Shown here in pieces: positions 1 to 7,594 of a stretch of 11,452 nt of DNA (within the stretch, counting starts at the first letter, position 1; the number at the start of each line of letters is the position of its first letter). The stretch is from positions 5,173 to 16,624 of the forward strand of contig PMCE01000514.1 in the NCBI GenBank assembly GCA_003154025.1. Reading direction: 5' to 3'. The notes beneath the pieces were generated by a model that was not told the origin of the DNA, made no database searches, and saw only the letters and a program-made list of their open reading frames with translations. The stretch comes from Syntrophaceae bacterium (GTDB taxonomy: Bacteria; Desulfobacterota; SM23-61). Both the position numbers and the translations under genes were made by a program.

Positions 1-1134
1 ATGGGAATCAGCGGCAATCTCGATGTCCCCGGGGGAAACGGTAATGCCCGGGACCCGAAGATCATGGGGCTTGCACAGTTTGTCCGTGCCGATCTCATTC
101 CCGACAAACGTACGGAGATGATCGGCGCCTATCATCACGTCATCCCGAGGCTGATGACCATCCCTTCGGCCTTCTTCCGTAAGGCCGTCTTGGAAGGCAA
201 GCCCTATCCCGTGCACGGCTACTATGGGATGTGCACGAACCCGATGATTGCCTGGGCCGATAGCAAGGTCACCTATGAGGCGTTTCAACGCCTCGATTTC
301 GTGGCCATTGCAGAGATTTTCATGACCCCCACCGCCGCCATGGCTGACATTGTCTTCCCTGTGGCCCATCAATATGAGATGAACGACATCGGCCATTATG
401 GCATCGGCCACGGGATGATCCTTGCCCGCCCAAAAGTCGTCGATCCGCCCGGGGAGTGCTGGCCCGATATGAAGATCATGAACGAACTGGGCAGGAGGGT
501 GTCTTCTCCGGAGCTGTGGCACGAAGATCACGAGGCGTTTTTGGAAGATCTTGTCAAACCGGCTGGACTCACCTTCCGGGAATTCGTCGAGAAGGGATAC
601 CTGAAAGGCCCTGCCGGCACCCGGTCCTACGAAGCGAAGGGTTTCCCCACGCCCACCGGCAAGGTGGAACTGCGGCTGAGTACTGCTGAGAAATTCCGTC
701 TGAAGCCTCTGCCGGAGTTCACGGGATTCCCGGAACCCGAAGACCCCGAGTATCCCCTGCTCGTCATCAGCGCCAAGAGCCGTTATTATCTATTGTCATC
801 CTATCGGTGGGTTGGAAAGCTGCGCGAGAAGAGGCCGCACCCGCTCGTGGAGATTCATCCCGATACCGCAGCAATGTATGGGATCGGCGAGGGAGATGAA
901 GTGATCATCGAAACGAAATACGGGGCTATCACCCAGCGGGCCCGGGTCACCGATATTATCCACCCTCGCGTGGTCAGTGCCGCCCTTGGCTGGTGGTTTC
1001 CCGAAGGCCCTCCGGAGACCCAGTACGAGTGGCGGAAATCCAACTTCAACATGCTGACCTCGATCGGGAAATTGGGGAAGGAATTCGGGACCCCGAACAT
1101 CAGTAATCTGCCCTGCCGGATCCGGAAAGCATAG
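1..1134 (+). CDS. Molybdopterin oxidoreductase, C-terminal part (5' partial)
   Basis: This is the C-terminal 377 residues of a molybdenum/tungsten bis-MGD enzyme of the DMSO-reductase superfamily. The family catalyses two-electron redox reactions or, in relatives such as acetylene hydratase, hydration. The first ATG sits at base 1 within a mid-protein motif (GNLDVPGGN, residues 5-13), so it is almost certainly an internal Met. The missing part would hold the N-terminal [4Fe-4S] and first cofactor-binding domains. Visible landmarks are a CTNPMIAWADS segment (78-88), FMTPTAAMADIVFP (107-120), typical of the large MopB domain, and a C-terminal molybdopterin-dinucleotide-binding beta-barrel (about 251-374) with IHPDTAAMYGIGEGDEV. 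No signal peptide can be judged. The substrate cannot be read from this fragment. A short 5-bp hairpin overlaps the stop codon (1134-1150) but has no T-tract. Confidence 0.88.
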   Translation: MGISGNLDVPGGNGNARDPKIMGLAQFVRADLIPDKRTEMIGAYHHVIPRLMTIPSAFFRKAVLEGKPYPVHGYYGMCTNPMIAWADSKVTYEAFQRLDFVAIAEIFMTPTAAMADIVFPVAHQYEMNDIGHYGIGHGMILARPKVVDPPGECWPDMKIMNELGRRVSSPELWHEDHEAFLEDLVKPAGLTFREFVEKGYLKGPAGTRSYEAKGFPTPTGKVELRLSTAEKFRLKPLPEFTGFPEPEDPEYPLLVISAKSRYYLLSSYRWVGKLREKRPHPLVEIHPDTAAMYGIGEGDEVIIETKYGAITQRARVTDIIHPRVVSAALGWWFPEGPPETQYEWRKSNFNMLTSIGKLGKEFGTPNISNLPCRIRKA

Positions 1135-1246
1135 CGGGTTCCTATCCCGCCGTAAAAGAGGTCCGATTTGGGAGTCCGTGGTATATTGCTGGAATAAGCG
1201 TCTTTTCGGGATCAAATTTATTCGCCAGGGTTTTCGCCGGCTCGCC

Positions 1247-1319
1247 TCCGCCATGCAAGGCGCCAATAATTAAGGGTTACGGCGCAACGCCGCAGATGGA
1301 CTTTTTACGAGACCATGAA
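1247..1319. repeat. Probable dispersed intergenic repeat of Desulfobacterota type
   Basis: Read on the minus strand, the segment carries ATGGTCTCGTAAAAAGTC (1316-1299), then CTGCGGCGTTGCGC, then GCGCCTTGCATGGCGG further on. From memory, this word order (TCGTAAAAAGTC, CTGCGGCGTTGCGC, GCCTTGCAT) belongs to multicopy intergenic repeats in deltaproteobacterial genomes. A small hairpin, CGGCG-caa-CGCCG, lies at 1280-1292. Only one copy is in this window, so repetition cannot be shown here, and the boundaries are approximate. Confidence 0.4.
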
Positions 1320-1680
1320 TTATAGGAAGGTATGGATAATTGTTAAACCTTCACCTTCAAGAACAGCGATATTCTTTGTTATGATGTAGCCAAAAAGAGA
1401 GCGACGTTGCCGTCGGGCGAATCCGGGGGGGGCGGCTCTCAAAGGGGAATGCCCCCAATGCTTGATCATGGCAAGACTGGATCGCAGCTGGGAAATCCCT
1501 TCGATTTGTTTCAGGGAACACCCCGGTATGGCGGAGAAATCGCATAGTCTAAAATTTCCGGGATGCTTGGGCCAGCCAGCCGAAGGAGGACCACCCTTCG
1601 GTAGCGCCCTTTTATAATTCCCTTTGAGCGGTTCACGGTTTTTCAAGCCTCCAGCTCCACCCGAGATCCTGACTGCGATC

Positions 1681-1704
1681 TTCTTCGGGGGAAACCCCGG
1701 AGGG
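1681..1704 (+). promoter_or_regulatory. GNRA-loop hairpin at the carboxylase ribosome binding site
   Basis: The RNA can form a 10-bp stem closed by a GAAA tetraloop (1691-1694). The core CGGGG/CCCCG (1686-1690 with 1695-1699) is extended outward by U-G, U-A, C-G, U-G and U-G pairs. The 3' arm includes GGAGGG (1699-1704). The likely Shine-Dalgarno AAGGAAGG (1706-1713) directly follows, 10 nt before the ATG at 1724. It could modulate translation; that role is inference. Confidence 0.35.
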
Positions 1705-1723
1705 AAAGGAAGGCGGATGCCCA

Positions 1724-3271
1724 ATGAACGAGGAACAAAAGAAACTCATCCAAGAGCTTAGGGATAAAAAAGAAAAAGCCGCGCTGGGCGGGGGCCCCAG
1801 GAGTGTTGAAAAACAACACGAAGGGGGGCGCCTGACCGCTCGGGAAAGGGTCTCCCGCCTGGTAGACCCTTCCTCCTTTATTGAAATGAATATGCTCGCC
1901 GCCCTTCCCGCTGACAGCAAAAAGAATTTGTATGGAGACGGAGTCGTGGTGGGGTACGGAAAAATCGACGGCCGGAAAGTATGTATCTATGCCCAGGATT
2001 ATACGGTTCATGCCGGGACAACCGGCCCCATCCATCGCAGCAAGATCACGGGCATCATGGAAATGGCGGTCAAGGTCGGTGTACCCCTGGTGGGTTTTTG
2101 GCACTCGGGAGGCGGAAGGCTGGATTCGGAGAATAGGCCCCTTCCCGTTGCCCGTTCGTCCATCTTTTTCCGCTGCACCCAGGCGTCCGGAATTGTGCCT
2201 CAAATCTCCGCCATGCTGGGGCCGGGAGCGGGCAATGCCGGCTACGCCATGGCTCTCACCGATTTTGTCCTGATGGTTGATCAAAGGAGCTACACTTTTG
2301 CCACCGGGCCGGTGGCGGTGAAAGAGGTTCTGGGGGAAGATATTACCATGGAAGATCTCGGCGGGGCGAGGGTCCATAGCCAGCTCTCGGGCCTGGCGGA
2401 TATGCGAGTCAGCAGTGAGGAGGAATGCTTTCAGCAAATTCGGGCGCTCCTCAGCTATCTTCCTTCGAATTGCCGGGAAATGCCTCCGAGAATTCAGACC
2501 GGGGAGGATTCGGAACGATTCGATGATAAGATCGGCGATTTAATTCCCACGGACCCCCGGAAGAGCTATGACATGAAAAAGATTATCGTCCGTCTTTTGG
2601 ATAAGGGAATCTTTTTGGAGACGAAAGCGGAATTCGCCCGAAACATCATCACCGGCTTCGGCCGTTTGGGCGGATTCTCCATCGGCCTCATTGCCAATCA
2701 ACCCCTGTTTCTAGCCGGCTCCTTGACCATCGATTCCTCGGACAAGGAGGCCCGGTTCATCCGGTTCTGCGACGCCTTCAATATTCCTTTGATCTTTCTG
2801 GTGGACACCACGGGATTCCTGCCGGGTTCCCAACAGGAACACGGAGGGATCCTGAGGCACGGTGCGAAAGTTCTATATGCCATCGCCGAATCCGTGGTCC
2901 CCAAAATTTCGGTCTTGATTCGCAAGGCATACGGGGGAGCGAAGCCGGCCATGGGAATCGACAAAGACATCGGAATGGATCACATCTATTGCTGGCCGAC
3001 GGGGGAGTCGGCGATCATGGGCGCAGAAGCGGTGGCCGAGGTGATCTACGGGAGGGAGATCTTAAGGGGCGGCGATCCGGAGAAATTTAGGCGGGAGAAG
3101 ATCAGAGAACTGAGAGAGGCCGCCAACCCGTACCCCATGGTCTACGGCGAGCTGGTGGATGACATCATCGAGCCCGGAGAAACAAGAGGGAGGCTGATCA
3201 GCGTGCTGGAATCTCTGGAAGGAAAGCGAGAAATTCGCCATCCCAAGCGGCACGGGAATATTCCCCTTTAA
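1724..3271 (+). CDS. Acyl-CoA carboxylase/decarboxylase carboxyltransferase subunit
   Basis: This is a full-length (515 aa) biotin-dependent carboxyltransferase of the PccB/MmdA family. It moves a carboxyl group between biotin and an acyl-CoA, for example propionyl-/methylmalonyl-CoA or glutaconyl-CoA. The N-terminal KxxHxxGRLTARERV region is at 30-43. The first oxyanion-hole segment is GPGAGNAGYAMALTD (167-181), against GPCAGGAVYSPALTD in classical enzymes. LGGARVHSQLSGLAD lies at 212-226. The C-terminal crotonase half has NIITGFGRLGG (307-317), IDSSDKEARFIRFCDAFNIP (336-355), TTGFLPGSQQEHGGILRHGAK (362-382) and the second oxyanion segment RKAYGGAKPAMG (400-411). The tail PKRHGNIPL is the usual family ending. 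No biotin carrier or biotin carboxylase gene is adjacent, so the partner and direction (carboxylase or Na+-pumping decarboxylase) are open. GlyAsn replacing GlyGly at 170-171 and the Ala/Lys-rich second loop suggest a substrate other than propionyl-CoA. The ATG at 1724 is preceded by AAGGAAGG. Confidence 0.9.
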   Translation: MNEEQKKLIQELRDKKEKAALGGGPRSVEKQHEGGRLTARERVSRLVDPSSFIEMNMLAALPADSKKNLYGDGVVVGYGKIDGRKVCIYAQDYTVHAGTTGPIHRSKITGIMEMAVKVGVPLVGFWHSGGGRLDSENRPLPVARSSIFFRCTQASGIVPQISAMLGPGAGNAGYAMALTDFVLMVDQRSYTFATGPVAVKEVLGEDITMEDLGGARVHSQLSGLADMRVSSEEECFQQIRALLSYLPSNCREMPPRIQTGEDSERFDDKIGDLIPTDPRKSYDMKKIIVRLLDKGIFLETKAEFARNIITGFGRLGGFSIGLIANQPLFLAGSLTIDSSDKEARFIRFCDAFNIPLIFLVDTTGFLPGSQQEHGGILRHGAKVLYAIAESVVPKISVLIRKAYGGAKPAMGIDKDIGMDHIYCWPTGESAIMGAEAVAEVIYGREILRGGDPEKFRREKIRELREAANPYPMVYGELVDDIIEPGETRGRLISVLESLEGKREIRHPKRHGNIPL

Positions 3272-3405
3272 ACTGTGCCAGCCCTCGAATGGGTAAGCTT
3301 AGGTCCTGCGCGGCCCTTTCTTCTAAGACCGGGATCTTCTTTTCGATCGGAGTCGACGCGCCCCTGCAGGTTATTTCTGAAGCCCTGGCGCTATCGAATC
3401 CCAGC

Positions 3406-3423
3406 CGCTTCCCTCAGGAAGCG
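3406..3423. other. Perfect 7-bp hairpin over the FAA-hydrolase stop codon
   Basis: CGCTTCC and GGAAGCG flank a 4-base loop, and the minus-strand stop codon (3416-3414) lies in the loop. It sits at the end of the convergent gap between the carboxylase (ends 3271) and this gene. There is no T-tract on either strand, so it is not a standard intrinsic terminator. Confidence 0.35.
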
Positions 3424-4177
3424 ATTGCCTTCACCGGATTTCGCAGGATGCCAATCCCCTCGATACTCACTTCAACCACATCCCCTACCTCCATCGGCCC
3501 GATCCCTTTGGGCGTGCCGGTAGCAATGAGGTCTCCCGGCAAGAGGGTCATGCACTGGGAGAGATAGTGGATTAGAAATGGTATCGAAAAGACCATAGTT
3601 GAAGTACGATCTTCCTGGACCAGTTTCCCATTCAGAAAGGTGCGAACCATAAGGGTGGAAGGATCTAGGCCAGTGGCAATACAAGGCCCGAATGAGGCGA
3701 AAGTATCAAACCCTTTGGCACGGGTGAGCTGGCCTTGAAGCCGGGTCAACTCTCGTTCGGTAACATCGTTGAAGCAAGTGTAGCCCAAAACATGATTCCA
3801 GGCATCCTCTTGAGAGACATCCTTCACCCGGTCCTTGATGACCACCGCCAACTCCCCTTCATAGTCTACTCGCTTAGCGACTCTGGGAAAAAGGATTGGC
3901 TCTTCCGGGCCGATGATCGCGGTGAGGGGCTTGATAAAATGACTGGGAAATTCCGGTATCTTTTCCTTTAATTCTTCGATGTGATTCCGAAAATTTAAGC
4001 CTACGCAGAGGAGCTTCGTAGGCTCACAAGGAGGGAGAAGTCTAATTTCGGAAAGTCTATGCTTCGTAGAAATGACCTTATAATCTCCAAAGATGGAACC
4101 GGAGATCTCCTGGACGGATTCGCCTTCCAAAATCCCATAACCTTTTTGAACCCGACTTGGTAACGGACAAATTTCAT
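3414..4177 (-). CDS. FAA hydrolase family protein, frameshifted near its N-terminus
   Basis: This is a fumarylacetoacetate-hydrolase superfamily enzyme of the short (~250 aa) bacterial type, which includes acylpyruvate hydrolases, oxaloacetate decarboxylases and 2-hydroxyhepta-2,4-diene-1,7-dioate isomerases. In repaired numbering (254 aa), metal ligands E107 and E109 (DYEGELAVVI) and D138 (FNDVTERE) keep the E-x-E...29...D spacing of the family. The catalytic Lys region RAKGFDTF is near 155, and ATGTPKGIGPMEVGDVV closes the site. The open frame to 3414 begins only at a TTG (4130). Upstream, in another frame, an ATG at 4177 with perfect AGGAGG (4190-4185) encodes MKFVRYQVGFKK, the typical N-terminus. 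Adding one base near 4141-4142 joins it to GYGILEGESVQEI. So one base is missing, either a real mutation or a sequence error. It lies downstream of the MFS gene on the same strand and may be co-transcribed. The physiological substrate is not evident. Confidence 0.85.
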
Positions 4178-4184
4178 TTTATTT

Positions 4185-4190
4185 CCTCCT
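4185..4190 (-). promoter_or_regulatory. Ribosome binding site AGGAGG for the FAA-hydrolase gene
   Basis: Read on the minus strand, AGGAGG is followed by 7 nt and ATG (4177-4175). This decides the start: the true N-terminus is at 4177, in a different frame from the rest of the gene. The 284-base gap between here and the MFS stop (4464-4462) is AT-rich, and I see no clear gene, terminator or consensus promoter in it. Confidence 0.75.
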
Positions 4191-4461
4191 TAGAAGGATG
4201 GTTGAGAATTTACTAAGGCGGTTCGATGCAGAAGTGAACCCTTTTCAGCGTCATTACAGCCGATCCCTCATACCCCAATGCCGCATGAACCAGAGTTTAT
4301 CGATGAAATACCAAATCTCATCGAATCGAGTAGCCCGGGGAGATTTCACACGACACTTCGGAAAGCAATTGGATTCTAGCAGGAATTAACATTTTATAAA
4401 AAGAGAAGAAATCAAAAAGGAATGAAAACAATAATTCTGAACAATAAGGATCAAGATACAT

Positions 4462-5733
4462 TCAATCCCTTTCCGAAGATTCAAGAATATCTCTGCCAAC
4501 CCGAAGGCGAAGTGTTTCGGGCATTCGAATCAAAAGTGGTGTTCTCAAAATAAGGTCCAAGGCAATAAAGGCCAGAAAAACGTATTGAGGCCCTATTCTA
4601 TCCCAGATAATGCCGGAAATGACGGCGATAAGGGCATTGAAAAACATTCTGGAAAATCGGACTATCCCCAGCCATCTCCCCATTTGTTCCGGCGGCACCA
4701 ACTCCCTTTCCATTGCCGCTGCAATAGGGGTGCCGATGTAATAGAAACCCTGTAGGATTCCAGCAATTAGTAGGAATGCCGGCATGTTCGCCCATACCAG
4801 CATCAGGTTGGAGATCCAAAAAAGTGGCATCGTCAAATACAGGATTCTCTTTCTTCCCACCCTGTCCGCCAGGCGACCCAGGGGAATCGCAAAAACGATA
4901 GAAGTCAAAGCAGACCCCGTAACCATTGCCCCTAAGATAAATGGATCGGCTCCCTTTATTTTATGTGCAAAAACCTGAGAGAAAGGGAAAACCATCGCCA
5001 TAGGCATAGAATTGAGGGCAGAAATAATCAGCCACCTCTTTAAATGCTTTCCTTCTTTCAGAACTTGATAGAGATCATGAAATATGTGGGGCCGGGTTTT
5101 CCTTTTTGATCCCTCCATCCTGCCCGATATCTGTGTCCATATGACTACAAAAGTGAATCCGCTAATAAGCGCGCTGACAAAGAAGAGGGGCCGGATGCCG
5201 CTGGCATTCACACCCCCAAATAGGGTGACCAGCCATGCCCCCAGCATAGGACCTGCCATCCCCAGCAAGCCAGCGGCAACAGTTTCGCATATTGTCATAC
5301 CTGTTGCCCTATCTTCATTTGCCAAACAATTTCCGCAAATTGTAGCACAGCTATGAATGCTCACCGAAGACCCAATCCAGTACGCCACCATTGCCAAAAT
5401 CGTGAGTAGCCAACTTTGGGCGATGCCGTAAGTTAAATAGGAAATGGCGAGAAAACCGATCCCGAGCAGGTAAATCTTTTTAGGACCGGATCTGTCTATG
5501 AACCAACCGGTTAGCGGACTAATGATACCGGCAGCAATCATTCCTAAGCTGTTCACGAAGCCTAATTCGGTTGCTGTTGCTCCCAAGGCGACGATATAAA
5601 GGGATAAATAGGGAAAGATTGTTTGGTAGGCGAACCTATCGAGAGACGTTCTTACGACCGTGATCTTCCAGTCCCATTGCTGCCTTCTGAGAAAGACCGC
5701 TGCATTCGAGGAGAGCAAACGTCGCAGGTTCAC
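4462..5733 (-). CDS. MFS transporter, 12 transmembrane helices
   Basis: This 423-residue inner-membrane secondary transporter belongs to the major facilitator superfamily. Twelve hydrophobic segments can be read in two halves, separated by a basic loop around 204-232. The MFS motif A loop occurs after TM2 (GWFIDRSGPKK, 76-86) and again between TM8 and TM9 (GRLADRVGRKR, 286-296). The N-terminal WDWKITVVRTSLDRFAYQTIFPYLS is an amphipathic lead into TM1. The substrate is not predictable; an organic acid or drug is possible. The start is GTG at 5733 with no good Shine-Dalgarno. An ATG at 5749 is in another frame, so the exact start is uncertain by some residues. A consensus sigma70 promoter lies about 80 bases upstream. 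The FAA-hydrolase gene follows 284 bases downstream on the same strand, so transporter plus hydrolase may form one catabolic unit. Confidence 0.87.
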   Translation of the reverse strand: MNLRRLLSSNAAVFLRRQQWDWKITVVRTSLDRFAYQTIFPYLSLYIVALGATATELGFVNSLGMIAAGIISPLTGWFIDRSGPKKIYLLGIGFLAISYLTYGIAQSWLLTILAMVAYWIGSSVSIHSCATICGNCLANEDRATGMTICETVAAGLLGMAGPMLGAWLVTLFGGVNASGIRPLFFVSALISGFTFVVIWTQISGRMEGSKRKTRPHIFHDLYQVLKEGKHLKRWLIISALNSMPMAMVFPFSQVFAHKIKGADPFILGAMVTGSALTSIVFAIPLGRLADRVGRKRILYLTMPLFWISNLMLVWANMPAFLLIAGILQGFYYIGTPIAAAMERELVPPEQMGRWLGIVRFSRMFFNALIAVISGIIWDRIGPQYVFLAFIALDLILRTPLLIRMPETLRLRVGRDILESSERD

Positions 5734-5813
5734 GGAAACGCAATCGCATTAAACTGAATCAAGATTTTTCCTTCGCTTTCTGATTCTGAAGATAAATTCC
5801 TTTTTACAGATTG

Positions 5814-5842
5814 ATTATAAGGGCTTGGGGGTAGAATGTCAA
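5814..5842 (-). promoter_or_regulatory. Consensus sigma70 promoter for the MFS gene
   Basis: On the minus strand, TTGACA (5842-5837) and TATAAT (5819-5814) are separated by exactly 17 bp, a perfect match to both consensus hexamers. The predicted start near 5807 gives a leader of about 74 nt to the GTG. The rest of the 276-base gap (5734-6009) is AT-rich, and I see no strong terminator for the upstream regulator gene. Confidence 0.8.
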
Positions 5843-6009
5843 ACAGGGGCAATAAGGCGGGAATCGATCGCCAGTTTTTTCTTTGGGCTAAGTATAATGA
5901 TAGTTTAAGCGGATTATGCGCGATTTTTTAAGTCGTTATGTATAGTTACGAGTCCCAGGAATCTGCGTCCAGAGGCCTTTTAGGTTATCCGACGGAGGAT
6001 CACCTCAGG

Positions 6010-7371
6010 TCAGAGGTTCTTGAGTTTCCGCCAGAGTGTCACTGGGGAAATTTTGAGTTCGGCCGCCGCTTTTTTCCGGTTTCCCCCATGTTTCTCCAGC
6101 ATCCGTAAGACGGTCTGCCTCTCTGCCATCTTCAAGGGATCCCCAGCGGAGGAAACCCCGGGAATAGCTGCCCGGGTCCGGTTGAGGAGTTCTTGGGGGA
6201 GATGCTCCTCCCGGATCTGAGCGCCGTTACACAGGACAAAGGCGTTCTCCATGGCGTTTTCCAGCTCCCGGATGTTCCCGGGAAAATCGTAACGCATGAA
6301 TAGCTGCATCACCTCCGGAGAAACCGAAGCGATCCGTTTGTTCATCCTCACATTGAAGCGCTTCAAAAAGTGGTCCACCAGGAGGGGAACATCTTCCCTT
6401 CGCTCGGCGAGGGGCGGAAGCTCGAGCTTGACCACGTTCAGACGGTAGTAGAGATCTTCCCGGAAACGGCCCTCCTCAACCATTCGGACGAGGTTTTTGT
6501 TCGTTGCCGCCAGGATGCGCACGTCGGCTTTTCGCGACTTGGCGGCCCCCAGGGGCTCATATTCCCGATCCTGGAGGAAGCGCAGCAGCTTCACCTGAAC
6601 GGCCGGGGAAATGTCTCCCACCTCGTCCAGGAAGAGGGTCCCCCCCTCGGCCCGCGCGACCCGTCCGGGTTTATCCTTCTTGGCGTCGGTGAATGCCCCT
6701 TTGAGGTACCCGAAAAGCTCGGACTCGAGAAGCGTATCCGGCAGGGCGGCGCAGCTCACGACGACGTAGGGACCCTTCGACCGCAGACTGGCGGAATGGA
6801 TGGCCCGGGCAAACAGTTCTTTTCCCGAACCGCTGGGCCCCTGGATAAGAACCGTGCTGTTGCTCTCCGCCACGGCGGGCAGAAGGGAAAGGATCTTCTG
6901 GATCTTTTCATTCTTGCTCACAATGTCGCCGCTGCTGTATTTGCCCGTCAGCTCCCGCCGCAGGGCCTCGATGGCCGAAAGGTCCCGGAACGTCTCGGCC
7001 CCCCCGATGATCTTGCCTCTTTCATCCCGGAGGACGGCGGTGCTGATGCTGATCGGTACGGTTTCCCCCCTTGACGTCAGAATATCAACGGGCAAATCGA
7101 TGATCTCCCGGTTCGTCTCCTGGGTTTTTTTCAAAGCACAGGCGGTCTGGCAGATGTTGGCGTGGAAGACATCGAAACATTTTTGTCCCATGGCCCTGCG
7201 GCGGGAAACCCCGGTGATCCTCTCGGCGGCCCGGTTGAAGGAAGTGATCCTCCAGTCCCAGTCGATGGTGAAGACGCCGTCGGCGATGCTCTCCAGAATC
7301 GCCGAGAGCTGAGCCTCCCTACCTTTTCTTGCCGGCCTTGCCGGGCGTCGGCTCGTTCTTGGAGTTTCCAT
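6010..7371 (-). CDS. PAS-domain sigma54-dependent transcriptional activator (ORP-type regulator)
   Basis: This 453-residue bacterial enhancer-binding protein has no receiver domain. The PAS domain is at about 21-137 ([14 protein letters not shown] type) with three cysteines, C65, C74 and C78. The AAA+ domain is at about 148-395: Walker A GPSGSGKE (178-185), the sigma54-contact loop GAFTDA (225-230, a GAFTGA variant), Walker B TLFLDE (245-250), and the [10 protein letters not shown] arginine region (304-313). The C-terminal Fis-type helix-turn-helix is [27 protein letters not shown] (431-453). The ATG at 7371 is followed by a short basic tail before PAS. It is divergent from the NifX/MinD operon, which has a sigma54 promoter and paired palindromes, so that operon is its likely target. 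This matches the cognate regulator of the Desulfovibrio ORP operons. The gene has its own sigma70 promoter; the palindromes lie about 20 bp upstream of that -35, so autoregulation is possible. Confidence 0.93.
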   Translation of the reverse strand: METPRTSRRPARPARKGREAQLSAILESIADGVFTIDWDWRITSFNRAAERITGVSRRRAMGQKCFDVFHANICQTACALKKTQETNREIIDLPVDILTSRGETVPISISTAVLRDERGKIIGGAETFRDLSAIEALRRELTGKYSSGDIVSKNEKIQKILSLLPAVAESNSTVLIQGPSGSGKELFARAIHSASLRSKGPYVVVSCAALPDTLLESELFGYLKGAFTDAKKDKPGRVARAEGGTLFLDEVGDISPAVQVKLLRFLQDREYEPLGAAKSRKADVRILAATNKNLVRMVEEGRFREDLYYRLNVVKLELPPLAERREDVPLLVDHFLKRFNVRMNKRIASVSPEVMQLFMRYDFPGNIRELENAMENAFVLCNGAQIREEHLPQELLNRTRAAIPGVSSAGDPLKMAERQTVLRMLEKHGGNRKKAAAELKISPVTLWRKLKNL

Positions 7372-7403
7372 GGAAGAACCTTTTCGGAGAAATCGTTGCC
7401 TTC

Positions 7404-7432
7404 AGTATAAATCCCCGCCCCCTCCCGGTCAA
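7404..7432 (-). promoter_or_regulatory. Sigma70 promoter of the sigma54 activator gene
   Basis: On the minus strand, TTGACC (7432-7427), a 17-bp spacer and TATACT (7409-7404) make a strong sigma70-type match. The predicted start near 7397 gives a short leader of about 26 nt to the ATG at 7371. Confidence 0.72.
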
Positions 7433-7452
7433 AGGATTTTCCACTTTCCGTA

Positions 7453-7468
7453 ATTTCATTTTTGAAAT
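7453..7468. promoter_or_regulatory. Enhancer palindrome 1 (ATTTCA-N4-TGAAAT)
   Basis: A perfect 6-bp dyad with a TTTT centre, centred at 7460.5, about 161 bp before the predicted sigma54 start site. It is a likely binding site for the divergent Fis-type activator, since identical arms recur in site 2. Confidence 0.68.
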
Positions 7469-7492
7469 GCATTTCATTTATGCATTTCATTA
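7467..7492. repeat. Tandem 13-bp direct repeat between the two palindromes
   Basis: ATGCATTTCATTT (7467-7479) is followed directly by ATGCATTTCATTA (7480-7492), differing only in the last base. It supplies an extra ATTTCA half-site at 7471-7476, and ATGCAT is palindromic with a second ATGCAT (7467-7472 and 7480-7485). It may be a third, degenerate activator site or the trace of a local duplication. Confidence 0.6.
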
Positions 7493-7500
7493 TTGAAATG
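7483..7500. promoter_or_regulatory. Enhancer palindrome 2 (CATTTCA-N4-TGAAATG)
   Basis: A perfect 7-bp dyad with a TTAT centre, centred at 7491.5, about 130 bp before the predicted sigma54 start. It is 31 bp (about three helical turns) from site 1, which would place two activator dimers on the same DNA face. The intervening stretch 7501-7594 shows no clear IHF consensus. Confidence 0.7.
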
Positions 7501-7594
7501 TCGCTGGCTGGACCCGACCCTCCTCCCCGATTCCGATCGGCCCCAAGGAGTTGACATTACTGGGTTCTTTGTCCGGATACCGCAAGGAAGGCCC

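Larger units (their letters stand above)
1135..1723. other. 589-base intergenic region without a convincing gene
   Basis: No reading frame here looks like a protein. The minus-strand open frame 1724-1320 is low-complexity, rich in Pro/Gly/Arg and lacks family motifs. The stretch holds a probable dispersed repeat (about 1247-1319), a run of eight G (1425-1432), several hairpins (1397-1440, 1444-1455, 1580-1601) and an RBS-proximal stem (1681-1704). The only promoter-like sequence toward the carboxylase is weak: TTCAAG at 1356-1361, 18 bp, then TATGAT at 1380-1385. It would leave a long leader of about 330 nt containing all of the later hairpins. Confidence 0.5.

Noticed and set aside
1134..1150. 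Intrinsic terminator after the molybdopterin oxidoreductase
   Set aside because: The stem is only 5 bp with a 7-nt loop and is followed by CGTAAAAG, not a T-tract.
1643..2437. 264-codon minus-strand open frame opposite the carboxylase
   Set aside because: It lies antisense to a gene with clear family motifs over its whole length; composition is Pro/Arg/His-rich and it has no domain or RBS.
3275..3567. Short plus-strand open frames in the gap after the carboxylase
   Set aside because: They run into the antisense of the FAA-hydrolase gene, lack an RBS and resemble no known protein.
4198..4389. 63-codon plus-strand open frame between the FAA-hydrolase and MFS genes
   Set aside because: No RBS, no recognisable motif, and it lies in the leader between two minus-strand genes.
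6370..7074. 234-codon plus-strand open frame over the sigma54 activator
   Set aside because: It is the complementary shadow of the AAA+ domain; Walker A, GAFTDA and Walker B are all on the minus strand.
7551..7579. TTGACA upstream of the first NifX gene as a sigma70 promoter
   Set aside because: The sequence 17-18 bp downstream (CGGATA/GGATAC) is a poor -10, whereas a well-formed -24/-12 element lies just downstream.
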